A DNA stretch of 64,000 nt from Odontesthes bonariensis (Eukaryota; Chordata; Actinopteri; Atheriniformes; Atherinopsidae): positions 17,138,017 to 17,202,016 of the forward strand of contig NC_134509.1 of assembly GCF_027942865.1 (NCBI RefSeq), in the 5' to 3' direction. How positions within the stretch are numbered: position 1 is the first letter of the stretch; each line of letters opens with the position of its first letter. The position numbers and the translations under genes are program-made. Shown here one piece after another: positions 1 to 10,414 of the stretch. The notes beneath the pieces are model-generated. The model ran no database searches and was not told the origin of the DNA. It saw nothing but the letters and a program-made list of their open reading frames with translations.

Positions 1-104
1 GAGTGTTTTTTTTTTTTTTTTTTCAATGCGAGTGAGAGCGTGCAGGCAATACAATAACTATAATAATAACTCGTGCACCATGCGCGTTTCGACTGCGCCG
101 GCAC

Positions 105-122
105 GAGAGAGAGAGAGAGAGA
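105..122. repeat. (GA)n microsatellite
   Basis: An uninterrupted run of about nine GA units. A poly-T run lies at 7-23. Apart from these, positions 1-325 hold no gene I can support. Confidence 0.9.
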
Positions 123-325
123 GGGGTGTGGGGAGAGGTGTGAAACCTGTGCGTATGTGTCCAAAGCGATGCTCTGTTCAACCAGCGCTCAGGGCGACTG
201 CTGGTCAGAGGGCGCGCTGATTGGTTTAGTCAGCAAAATAAGCCAATAACCTTCGGTGTGGGAGGGCTTCGATTTACACTCTGACAGTCACCTAAGTTAC
301 CACTCAAAACTGTGCATCCTGCCAA

Positions 326-560
326 ATGGCAGAGGGTGAATCCCCGAGTAAAAAACGAAAATATAAGACTCATTTTACAGCAGAATATACTAAAGTATAC
401 CCATGTCTAGTGAAGGTTAGGAATGATGACACCGTGCGAGGTGCACTGTATGCAATAGTGACTTCAGTATTGCCCACAGCGGACTTAATGACTGTAAAAC
501 ATGTGGAGGTAGGCTGAACGCGCCATCATCTGCATTTTATTTCTGTTGGTTAAATGCTGT
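326..560 (+). pseudogene. Broken BED-like zinc-finger start of a hAT-type transposase
   Basis: The frame from the ATG at 326 begins with a lysine-rich KKRKYKTHF segment followed by a block with a conserved YPCL. This is the usual N-terminus of fish hAT/BED-type proteins (family recognition from memory). Around position 450 the expected Cys-x-x-Cys finger, with SDFSIAHSGLND after it, is found in the next frame, so a frameshift lies between 430 and 450. The frame opened at 326 ends at 517. Nothing downstream extends it cleanly, although transposase-core homology reappears at 1339. Read as a dead fragment; a spliced exon of a domesticated gene is a less likely alternative. Confidence 0.45.
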
Positions 561-1265
561 TATAAAATAAAGCAAAACGTATCAAAGACTTATTTAAAGC
601 ATCAAACACATTTAGTTACTAAATTGTGTAGGCCTGTATCTAACTAGCCAGCTACAGTATCTAACTATCTATATCCAGCCTGTCTAAGCCTTTTAAAAAA
701 TCCCCAATTTACTATGTTGATATATTGTTGTTATTCTGTACACATACACTCACAAAATACTTTGGCAGGCTGGCCTTTGAGGGAGGGCTTTACTTCTGGG
801 ATAATGCTGGAATTTTGTAAAGTGCTGGGAAGTCCTCAAATTTCTAAATCATTCCTATGGCTTGATTTTGCTTTCAAAGCAAACACTGAACCACTGTTAT
901 TCCTGTCCACACACAAAATCTTTTCGTTGGTCCTTTCATTGGTAAATGTAAATGGTGGTTTTACTCATGTCCATTTTGTATTTTAGTTCTGTTAAGCATA
1001 AGATCATTTAGTATCTCTGGCAGTGAAAACATTATTTGATTTTCACATGTAACTTACTTGTGTCATGGAAATTCTAATCTCTCTCTCTCTCTCTCTCGTT
1101 TGATCTGAATAATAAACATATAATTTTGGCAAATGCTGGAGAAATCTGAAACTGATTTTACTGTGGAGAGTTGATACCATTGTTAGTGGCTGTGCAGTAT
1201 TGGTTTATTGCGATTCTTTAATCTCAATTTAAAGTAAGGGTATTGGGATGGTAATTTGTTTTATG
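561..1265. other. Non-coding stretch
   Basis: No gene seen. It is AT-rich sequence with a (TC)n microsatellite at 1078-1097. The 90-residue open frame at 714-986 has no recognisable domain. Confidence 0.5.
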
Positions 1266-1625
1266 TGTGTATTTAAAAAATGAGGGCCCCATGTCTATAT
1301 TTTGCCTAGGGCCCCAAAATGGCTAGATACGCCCCTGAGTGGAACAGGTCGGGTTCAAAGAGCTAATTAAAAAGCTGGACCCGAGATACGAGCTTCCCAG
1401 TCGGAACTATTTTGCACGAGAAGCACTGCCGCAAATGTATAGTGAAGTCAGACAGAACGTTGCGGACCGGCTCGCTAACGTCACCCATTTTGCGTTGACC
1501 AGCGATATGTGGTCAAGCAGAACCTGTGCGAACCTTGTATGAGCGTGACAGTTCACTTCATGCAAGACTGGGAGATGAAAACAGCTTGGCAACTGGTTGA
1601 GACTGTTCAGAGAAGCTATTAAGTT
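1266..1625 (+). pseudogene. hAT transposase core fragment, frameshifted
   Basis: The frame at 1339-1542 reads GFKELIKKLDPRYELPSR, then a region ending in LTSDMWSSRT. This is the part of hAT/ZBED-like transposases around the first catalytic aspartate, which falls in the SDMW motif. The conserved continuation, TVHFMQDWEMK, is in a different frame from about 1537, so there is a frameshift, and that frame soon ends in TAA near 1621. No RNase-H-like remainder or dimerisation domain follows. The preceding 70 bases, with 'gggccccaaaatggct', resemble the end of another repeat. The fragment is inactive. Confidence 0.65.
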
Positions 1626-1889
1626 AACAAAAATAAACAGGTAATCTCAAGCTGATGTTTAAAAACGTTTTTCTTAAACTGAACACTTTATTTTGTTATC
1701 TCTTTATATATAAATGCTGCCCTCAGAAAAAGATTTACCTATTTTATTTTATAGGCTAATTTTATTTAAGATATTTTTTTTATTTAAATGTGCACCTTAC
1801 GGAGCTTTGTTATACAGTGTTTACAATTTATAGTGAGTTTTCAATAAAACTACTCGTATTTGGCTTTGACTTTGACTGAGCATTTCATT

Positions 1890-1998
1890 TCACAGCTCTC
1901 ACTTTGCGGAAAAAAATATCGGGATATATATCGTATATCGATATTCAACCTAAATATATCGAGATATGACCTTTGGTCCATATCGCCCAGCCCTAGTA
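1890..1998. repeat. Single end of a 'gggcgatat'-type non-autonomous DNA element
   Basis: An AT-rich block of alternating TATATCG motifs ends in 'catatcgcccagccctag'. That resembles the outer end of the hAT-like elements found elsewhere in this window (9819-10267 and 58883-59745). Only one end is visible, so it is a solo or truncated copy. Confidence 0.4.
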
Positions 1999-1999
1999 T

Positions 2000-3215
2000 T
2001 GACATTATAGTACGTATTCTAATAAATAGTGCAGCTTACTCTTTGTCTGTGTTTAGTATCTTTTATTCCCTGTCACTTGTCAACCTTTTAAAGCATTTAA
2101 AGCATTAGCTAATATATTCTCAGTGGAATAAAATTATTTCATGAGTGGAATGTTTGGGCTGCAGTTTCAACAATGAAATTATTTTAGAAAAAAAAAACAT
2201 CTATTAAGAAATATCCAAAATATGCACTTTACCAAGAATTCAGCAACCTCTCTTGCAATGAATAGTGGACATTGTACGCATGTTCGTATGCTGAGCGAGT
2301 CCCACTTTATCCGAGAAACACACAATTTGTTCTCTTAGTGTAGATTCATTTTGTTCCCTCTTACAGAAACAGAAAACTTGATTTTAAAAGCAGACAAATC
2401 AGATTTCCCTCAGTGAACCCAGACTAAACCTGGATGTCAATTTTACAGTCAAAGAAATCCAGTTACTTTCCAATCTCGGCAGGGACTGTGCACCTGCACT
2501 CCACTGAACAGAACTTGTGATGTTCAGCCCATTACATCAGCTCTTTTAAATCAATACGTAACGGTTCATTATAATGGCAGTTTATTTATCCTTTATTAAG
2601 TAAGGTGTGTTTAATTGCAACTCAGTGTTTGATCGACACAACATCACAAGATTAATAGAATTTCGGCGAGTTTCTGTGCTCAAGAATCCCCAGTTGAGAC
2701 TTTTGCACTTGGTAATCATCGTAGTCTACCATTAGGTTGTCATGGAGATGGTTCAGTTAAAGTGTGGAGCCCTGGCCACATGAGAACAGGTGTTAACTCT
2801 TTCAATGTGATCTTTGTCATGAAATGTAATTGGCCTCCCTAATTTCTCTCCAGATATCCGCTGACTCATCGCTCACTTTGCGTTATAAAAGTCAACAGGA
2901 AGTTTTTCTAAAAGTGACCGGTTTGATTATGAATTTTTAAAACTGTAGCATGGGGACGTGTTTCCCTTGTCATCTTAAAATGATGTACACTCCCATGGAA
3001 ACATTATTTCAAACTCTGATGTGCCTTCCAATTCCTTTTCCTGGATCTTTTTCTTGTAATTGGCTGCTTCTTTGCATGAATGCTTGATTCTTGAGTCATG
3101 GTCATGGTCAAGGTCAACTCACTTTCTGTATTATTTTGTTATATTTCACTCTTTGTTCAGTTTTCTTCCAGTTTTCCACTGCAGCTGTGTTGAAATCTGT
3201 TTATGATCCCAGAAT
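2000..3215. other. Non-coding stretch
   Basis: No coding exon, RNA gene or element with clear borders is visible on either strand. Confidence 0.4.
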
Positions 3216-3219
3216 ATTC

Positions 3220-3765
3220 ATTCACCAAGTCAGAAAAAGTTAGGACAGTATGGAAAATACAATACAATTTTGTTTTAAAAAGTCATTTTATTTCTTTGGT
3301 GTGCAATGATAGGGAGATCATTACCACAAATGTGTGAGAGAAAAATCATTAAACCTTTAAGTGTTCTTCAAAGAAATATTGGAAGGGACTGGCATAGTCC
3401 CCACCCTGCAGTGCATAATATCATGAAACTATTGAATTATTCAGTGAATCTGGAAGACTTTTAGTGTGTAAGAGAAAAGAGGGCAAGCCTCAGCTGGACA
3501 CCCGTGGTCTCCAGCGTTGCATCAAGAACTGACATTCATTCAATAGCTGACATAATCAGATGGACAAATGATTAGAGTCAGAAACCTTTATCAAGCACTA
3601 TAATAAAAAAGCAGCCTAAAACTTTATGGTACAACAAAGAATCCCTATCTTAGCCTTTTCCAGAGGCGGGGGAGACTTCCCTGGGCTCTGGGAGCATCCG
3701 GGATTTATCATCAGATGAATCTGCAGATATTCATTTGCCAGTGTTTCAGCTGTCCTGAGTTGCTG
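3220..3765 (+). mobile_element. Decayed Tc1-like DNA transposon fragment
   Basis: The start, 'agtcagaaaaagttaggaca', and the later segments near 3510-3560, 3580-3610 and 3660-3720 resemble a widespread fish DNA transposon whose transposase has a DDE-type core; this is recognition from memory. No frame longer than a few dozen codons remains, and stops and indels are everywhere. A conceptual match to a known consensus would be needed to fix the family. Confidence 0.4.
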
Positions 3766-4334
3766 GATAGCGCACTGCTGGCCATTACTTTTGAAAAGAT
3801 TGAAAAGATGGTACTTTTTTTGTGCTTTTTCAGGCTTTTTTCTCATTTGTACTCTCTCGTCGTTTGGAGAGTAGACCAGCAGAATTGTCCGTCACAGGGT
3901 ACACTGAGCAGCCACCGTGCATGCAGCGATGTGTAACAGTACAGATGTTGTGTGATTGAGGAAATTGGGATAAATGAAATAGCTGTCTGATGCAAAAATG
4001 ACATGATGTAAAAATCCACAATATAGTGTTCTCTCAAACTGCCATGAAATCTCTTTTGGTCTGAGTTGTTTCAGATGATGTTAAGGAGCTCTTCTGTGCC
4101 CTTAGCTTAGCTCTACCATCAGAGTTAGTTCTGACTGATGTCTATTTCAGGTAAGACGCTGACGACAGATAATTGATATATGCCAATCTACTTAAAAAGA
4201 AACAAAGGAGAACTAACAAGGAATGACAGCGTGTGGCTAGCTTTACTTTCCATTTTTAAAGGGGTGGAAATGGATGTATATGAACAAGAAAAATGAAACT
4301 AATGAGAAGTAAATTAGATATCTCAGGTTCACTC

Positions 4335-4556
4335 TGAGGACTGCACGATGGTGTTGTGGTCAGCACGGTCACCTTGTAGCAACAGGTTTCTGGTTGAAAT
4401 TCCAGCTAGGGCCTTTCTTTATGGAGTTTGCATGTTTTCCCTGTGTGAGCGTCCATGGTGGTTTGTCTCTGTCCAGGGTGTACTCCACCTCTTACCCAAT
4501 GGCAGCTCATCTGACCCTGAATTGGATTAAGCGGGTATAGTAAATGGTTGGATGGA
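4335..4556 (+). repeat. tRNA-derived SINE-like repeat
   Basis: It starts 'ctgcacgatggtgttgtggt', contains 'ggagtttgcatgttttccct', and ends in 'accctgaattggattaagcg' followed by GGATG repeats. The same family occurs at 18835-18925 (3' part only) and 55746-55975. The head resembles a pol III A box, but the B box here is degenerate. It is an old copy. Confidence 0.65.
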
Positions 4557-4559
4557 TGG

Positions 4560-6270
4560 GTTCATCCTGTCTACAACAGATTAAGTCAGAGTAAATAATA
4601 AAATAAAATAAATTTTTTGCTTTTGCTTGTTCCTTATGGTCTCAACCTTTTCTGATTTTCTGATTTACATGCACAAGTTCCATGCTTATGTTTGCTTTTC
4701 TTTGTGAATTTAGTTATATTCTTAATTTACAATATTTTTTTTGCCTGTTTCTTGAATTTTTACTTGGGTCTGTTCCCTAATCAAATAAGAAACAATTGCT
4801 CCTTTTTGTTGCTTTTGGACTCCTCTGTCTTCTGAACTTGTATTTCTCTCTCTACCACCAAGAGTTGTGAATTTTAGACTTTCATCAGTCTCTAGCATCT
4901 TGCATTTGAGTCGTCCTCGCTTTGGTTCATCGCAGCTAAACGTGTTCTGTTGTGAGACGGGAGCCAAAAGTTTGCTTTCATGTTATGCTGTCTCTGCATC
5001 CTGGAAGCATCCGATTTTCTCTTCTTTTTTTTTTAAGAGGCTGTTTCATCAGGTCATAAAAATGTTTTTGAGCATTTCGTCACAGTATTTGTTTGCAGAA
5101 CTGCTTGTATATTAGAAAATCCAGGCATCTCACAGGTGAGTTCAGTTCATTATGGTTGTTGGAGCTATTTATTCCTTATCTTCATTACTTTGAATTTTGT
5201 TCAAATTCATTCTTGGGTTACTTTATATTTTAGGGGGTTATTTACAGAGTTTACTTGTGGGTTAATAATTGTTTGCTCTTTGTTTCTTTGTTTAAAGTTG
5301 GAAGAACTGTGGGTCCATTCCCTATAAATATAGGGACTGGTATAGGACCAGGATGGATTGGGGTGGGGCCTATGTTTTTTTTTTTACCAGAGCAGGAGAA
5401 GCAGCAGAGGACAAAGAAAAGTTGTATCAGTATTATTTGCTTGCCAGCTGGAAAAATAAACCGTCAAAACATAATCTTCAGGTATTGGACATTGGACTTC
5501 TTTTTTGCCTGCGTACGAAACCCAACCCCAGTTCAGTAGTTGCTTGTTTCAACTAATAGGATGTTTGGTTTGACAAACAATCGCCACTACAATGGTCTTT
5601 TAAATGGTTTGCTTCCATTTAAAAGTTTTGTTGACAACAACACATCAACCAAAACAAACTATGACGAGGGTTGATTTATCTAATTGTAACATTCCTTTCT
5701 CGTCATGAGTCTTTCTTGCATGATCAGATGCTTTTTAATGTTTCTTCTTTTAAGATTAATCTTTTACAACTCACATTCTTGAGTGAAACGCTTTTGTTGG
5801 TTGTTTTCACAAAATTGTGTGCAAACGCATCCAAGCAAAGGAAAGAACAGAGCATTGATCTTGGTACCACAGCGTCGGAATGTCATATTCCCTGCAGTAA
5901 TGATCAAAACATTTATCTCTAACTGAGAGTGCTTGTATAGTTTTTCATGTCTTGCTTTTATCTGGCAAAGCCCAGCACTTTTCGAAAATACAGCAGTGCT
6001 GACAATATAAAAGTATCTGTTGCACTTTTCAAAGAACACACCAGGAAGCAGGTAGAAATACATGTTTAATGTAAAGTCAAAAGCAAGCGAGCACGATCAG
6101 TACAATTTGCAATTATTATACTACAGAAAAAGAAACCTATTGCACCAACATTGAAGCCACAGCATGATGTGAGTGTGGCATTAAACTCATTAACTTTGTC
6201 AGTGATACTATGCGACATAAAAGTACCATTGGGACACTCCTAAGAGTTTTGGCCATTCACAATACACAAT
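4560..6270. other. Non-coding stretch
   Basis: No gene supported. Several 60-100 codon frames occur (for example 5255-5539 and 5764-6063 minus), but none has a recognisable domain or splice-flanked structure. Confidence 0.4.
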
Positions 6271-6272
6271 AC

Positions 6273-7120
6273 AAACCTGCAGTTTGCTTATCGCCATGGA
6301 GTTGGAGTTGAAGACGCTATCATACACCTGCTTCAACAAACCCACTGTCATCTGGACAAAGCAGGCAGCACTGTGAGGATCATGTTCTTTGATTTCTCCA
6401 GTGCATTTAACACAATCCAGCCTGATCTGCTTCGTCTGAAACTCCAGAAGACTCAGGTGGAGGCCTCAACAATCACCTGGATTAATGACTACCTGACAAA
6501 CAGACCACAGTTTGTCAGACTAAAGAATTGTGTGTCTAACCAGGTGATCAGCAGCACAGGAGCACCACAGGGGACTGTACTCTCACCATTCCTTTTCACT
6601 CTGTACACTTCAGACTTCCAGTACAAGTCAGACTCCTGTCATCTACAGAAATATTCAGATGACTCTGCAGTTGTCGGGTGTATCAGAGATGGACAAGAAG
6701 CTGAGTAGAGAGAGCTGGTGGACCGCTTTGTGGCATGGTGTGGGAACAATCATCTCATCTTGAATGTTAACAAAACAAAGGAGATGATTGTAGATTTCAG
6801 GAGAAACAGGGTCAGATCAAACCCTGTTTCCATCATGGGAGAAGAAGTGGAGGTGGTTGAGGAATATAAATACCTTGGTGTTCATCTGGACAACAGACTG
6901 GACTGGAGACACAACAGTGAAGTCATCTACAAGAAAGGACAGAGCAGACTGTACTTCTTGAGGAAGCTAAGGTCCTTCAAGGTTTGCAGCAAGATGTAGC
7001 AGATCTTCTACAAGTCTGTTGTTGAGAGCGTCATTTCCTCTTGCGTCATCTGTTGGGGCAGCAGCATCAGAACCAGGGACCTAAAAAGACTCAACAACCT
7101 GATAAGGAAGGCTGGCTCAT
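6273..7120 (+). pseudogene. LINE reverse transcriptase fragment (Rex1-like)
   Basis: A single frame covers reverse transcriptase from the FFDFSSAFNTIQP motif (A) through GAPQGTVLSPFLF (B) to KYSDDSAVV, the catalytic box, where Ser-Asp-Asp replaces the usual A/V-DD context. It then continues through the thumb region with WGSSIRTRDLKRLNNLIRKA. In-frame TAG stops at 6706-6708 and 6997-6999 break it. There is no endonuclease domain upstream and no recognisable 3' end. Assignment to the Rex1/Babar group is from remembered motifs; the general call of non-LTR RT is firm. Confidence 0.8.
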
Positions 7121-7462
7121 ATAGATCCTGTTGTAGTTTTCTTTTTGATATCTTTATTAGGCTTTATCCCAGTCTTCGTGCTCATAATCTGTATTTGACC
7201 TGCGACTGATAAAATGGATCAGTTCTAAAGAACAGAGCACTGAAATGCATTAATGATGGATGACAGATTAAATTAGAAATGTATCTCAGAATTGATGTAT
7301 GGCAGCACCACTTTTAGCAACAGATTAATATCCTGTCATGACAATTAAAAACAAAACAAGTGTAGTCAAAACATATATACAAATCACACATCTAAACAAC
7401 AAAAAAAAGTCAAACATTGCATTTCTATAAGAGTCTGTGTCCATACATTTGTCTCCCATTGC

Positions 7463-7468
7463 CTTTAT
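7463..7468 (-). promoter_or_regulatory. Poly(A) signal AATAAA of the first lrat gene
   Basis: AATAAA on the minus strand lies about 45 bases after the stop codon at 7512, which would give a very short 3' UTR. Confidence 0.6.
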
Positions 7469-7511
7469 TCAAAGACCAGTATTTTCTCCTGAGCTGCCTC
7501 ACCCAGCCGGG

Positions 7512-8930
7512 TTAGGATGCCATCCAGATGGTGAAGGAGATGAGCAGGGTGAGTATAACTGTCAGCGGCGTCACGCAGCTCAGATGCAACATGATGCACA
7601 CTCCACACAGTGCGGTCAAGTAGGCGCTCAGTCGGCTGAACACAATCTTCCGTACAGTTGTGCAGAACTGCAATAAAAGAGAGTGAGACCCAGAGAATGA
7701 TGTGGGTGTAAAGTAACACTAGATGGAGCCGCACGCCTCCTGAATGAGTGAGCCTTGTTTCCCTGTGACAGAAGCAGACACATCAGCGGGTCTGAATCAG
7801 AGCATTAATCTATTGGTTTTTTGCTCACACACCTTCATAAGGACATTTGGCTTAACACTGATTTACTCTGAGGGTTGCGACTTTGCACGTAACCCATGTG
7901 CAATTAGACTTTGGCCTTTTGTCACATGCACAATGTAACCTTTCTGACACCTTTTAATACAAAGCTTGCGAAGAATTTAAGTTTGTTGTAAAAGAAAAAT
8001 AAATAAAGGCCACCTTTCAATAGAAAGCCAAAAATCATTGTTTAAATGCTAATCATGGAAAGATGATACAACTTTTTTGCTTGTTCTGAATGTAAAACAC
8101 ACCTCTTTGTAGATGGAGGCAAGTTTTAAAGGGTAATTTCATGTGTAATTTCATTAAGAAAACATTCAAAAGGCTGTTCTAACTGAGTCTTCTGTTCACA
8201 CTGGGGACAAGAGTTTCCTCTCAAGAGATGTTAATATACTGAGTGATGAGGGACAAAACCTACAATCTAATCTGAGCCTCGAACAGTTTGACTTAGGGAA
8301 GTTAATTGTCTTGACTCTTGACGGTTGCAGTTTTGTCTTTGTTGCACAAGGCCTCATTAGCCAGTGAGGACCAAAAACTATTTCTTGTCGACATATTGTC
8401 ATGTTAGTACAATTTAAAGACAGACAGTAGTCTAGTCACTCTACCTGGTATGTCTGATAGCTTATGGCCATCCCATATCTGCAGTACATGACGTAGTGTT
8501 CACAGTTGTACCACAGTAAGCTGTAGGTAACTGATCCCAGGAGTTTCTCAGCCCTCCGTGCCACCTCGTCCTGATCCAAGGGAGGCTGGTTGCACACTTT
8601 ATCCATGTGATTGATCAGAATTTCTGATCCGTAGGCAAAATCTGCCACTGAGTCCACTCTCACACTGGCCATCTTGGTGATGACCCCCAGCAGTAAGCGG
8701 TTGTTTGTTACCATCTTGGCAATGGTAGATTTATCCTGGGTGACTGCAGGCAGGATGTCAGGTATGAGATGAGCCACCCGATTGTTGCCCAAGTAAATAC
8801 CAAAATGGGTGAATAAAGTCCTGGGCACCTCTAACAAGTCCCCGCGTTTATATAGGGACAGGTCATATTTGGAGTCCTCTTCCTCTTTGGAGGCTGCAAA
8901 GAAAAAGTTGAGGAGCTGGTAGAGAAACAT
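7512..8930 (-). CDS. lrat: Lecithin retinol acyltransferase, copy 1
   Basis: The gene moves a fatty acyl chain from phosphatidylcholine onto retinol to make retinyl esters in the endoplasmic reticulum, the storage step of vitamin A and the visual cycle. There are two coding exons, 8930-8445 and 7667-7512, joined at CAG/gtagag...attgcag in phase 0, giving 213 residues (human about 230). The NlpC/P60-like core shows THFGIYLGNNRVAH with His42 and His54, and NCEHYV with Cys143. The His-to-Cys spacing of 101 equals that of human His60-Cys161. Exon 2 encodes the C-terminal membrane helix ending WMAS. I chose the start at 8930 because it gives a hydrophobic N-terminal helix; an upstream in-frame ATG at 8960 would add ten residues. 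The symbol is family-level, since fish paralog naming cannot be settled here. Confidence 0.9.
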
Positions 8931-8960
8931 GGTGGCGGTATGAAGCAAAGAGCCTGACAC

Positions 8961-9810
8961 CTGGGCATTTTATTCATGCTGGAAATGGGAGGGGTAGAGG
9001 TATTTAGCAGGATTAAATACTGGTCAATGTTCAGTTTGTTTTTGGGAGAAAGAAAGGAGCTTTCTTTAACCACTTTGCCGTGTGGCTTTATTTTGAAACT
9101 CAGGCTTTGTTTGCGGTGTATTAAGGTCAAGGATCCTCATTAAAAGAGCTGACTTGGCAACAATTTCAATCCTAATTTAAAAGGTCAGACATTGAGCCAT
9201 CATGCCCAAATAACCAGCCTTTGTTCAGCATAGAACGGCCCACAACTGTTTCGATTTACCTCAGCATTATTCAGCACTTTCTAGAATATTAACAGAAATG
9301 TGTACATATCTGAAAGTGCTTTAAATGTAAGTGCATGCATGCTATAAGATGTACGTTCAGTGTAACTATACAAAACGTCCACATGTTTACTGTATCAGCA
9401 ATTAAGGAGCTTTTATACTGCCAACCCTAAAACTAAACATTCTTCAAACATTATTAAGGGTAATTCAGGGTTCTCGTTCCCCTGATATGTGAATACATGG
9501 AGATGTATGAGGAATCAGAATCACACAAGGCTCAAGTAAAAATAAGCTTTTTATTATACAATTGACATATTTACAGCTTTAAATCTAGCAAAGACTGCTA
9601 CTATATATTAATACATATGAATACAGTATATACATCAACATAGTGATTTAGTCCCCTGTTTACCCACTTTTGTGTTAACTCAGAAGTTAGCAATAAGAAA
9701 TCATTGTTTTCCTATATCAAAGATTTCACGTGTTTTTACTCCCACCCTGACGGGAAGAAAGGATCAAATTACACAACAGTAGAAATGCAAATAACACAAA
9801 ACATTCAACA
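8961..9810. other. Intergenic region upstream of lrat copy 1
   Basis: It holds the presumed promoter of the lrat copy at 8930. A weak TATTTAA box lies near 9012-9018 on the minus strand. No other gene or bordered element is visible. Confidence 0.35.
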
Positions 9811-9818
9811 TTGTCTGC

Positions 9819-10267
9819 TAGGGGTGGGACGATATGCTTTGGTCACGATTCGATTTGTATCACGATTCTTGATAATTGCGATTCTACAAGTATTGCGATT
9901 CGATATAATCAGTAATTGCAATTTTCTTCCTCTTTAAAAAAGTTGAATCATACACTTCAAGAATGAATGTCATTCCCATAAACAATGCACATCAGTCTGT
10001 GTCAGTCAGTCCAGCAGCTGACATTTATTTCAACTGAGACAAAAAGAGGCATTTTTTAAAGTTTACAGTTACTAAATGAATTGAAATGTCCACACAGCAC
10101 AAATGTGGGCTAGTTTTAACATAGCTTAATGTAATGAATTGATGAAGTTTTTCTGGACACGGATATGAAGTAATATAATCGATTCAGGGGAGAAAAATCG
10201 ATTTTTAAAATCATCCCATAAAAAAATCCTGATATGTACATGAATCGATTTTTTTCGCCCACCCCTA
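9819..10267. mobile_element. Non-autonomous hAT-like element (449 bp)
   Basis: The ends are inverted: 'taggggtgggacgata' on the left and 'tcgcccacccccta'-like sequence on the right. Flanking 8-base direct repeats are TTGTCTGC (9811-9818) and TCGTCTGC (10268-10275), matching 7 of 8. The 8 bp target duplication and TAGGG-type ends fit hAT MITEs. No coding capacity. It lies just downstream of lrat copy 2 and supplies the nearest minus-strand AATAAA (10024-10029) after that gene's stop. Confidence 0.75.
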
Positions 10268-10414
10268 TCGTCTGCACAATAAGACTAAAGTGTGGTTGCA
10301 AACCACAAGGCACCACATGACAACAGTGCACCATTTGGAGCATATTAGTCTGTCTTCTTTGTTGAATTAATGTTCGACTCAGTTTCTACACCCGGTTCGT
10401 TGTGCTGAGCTCCT

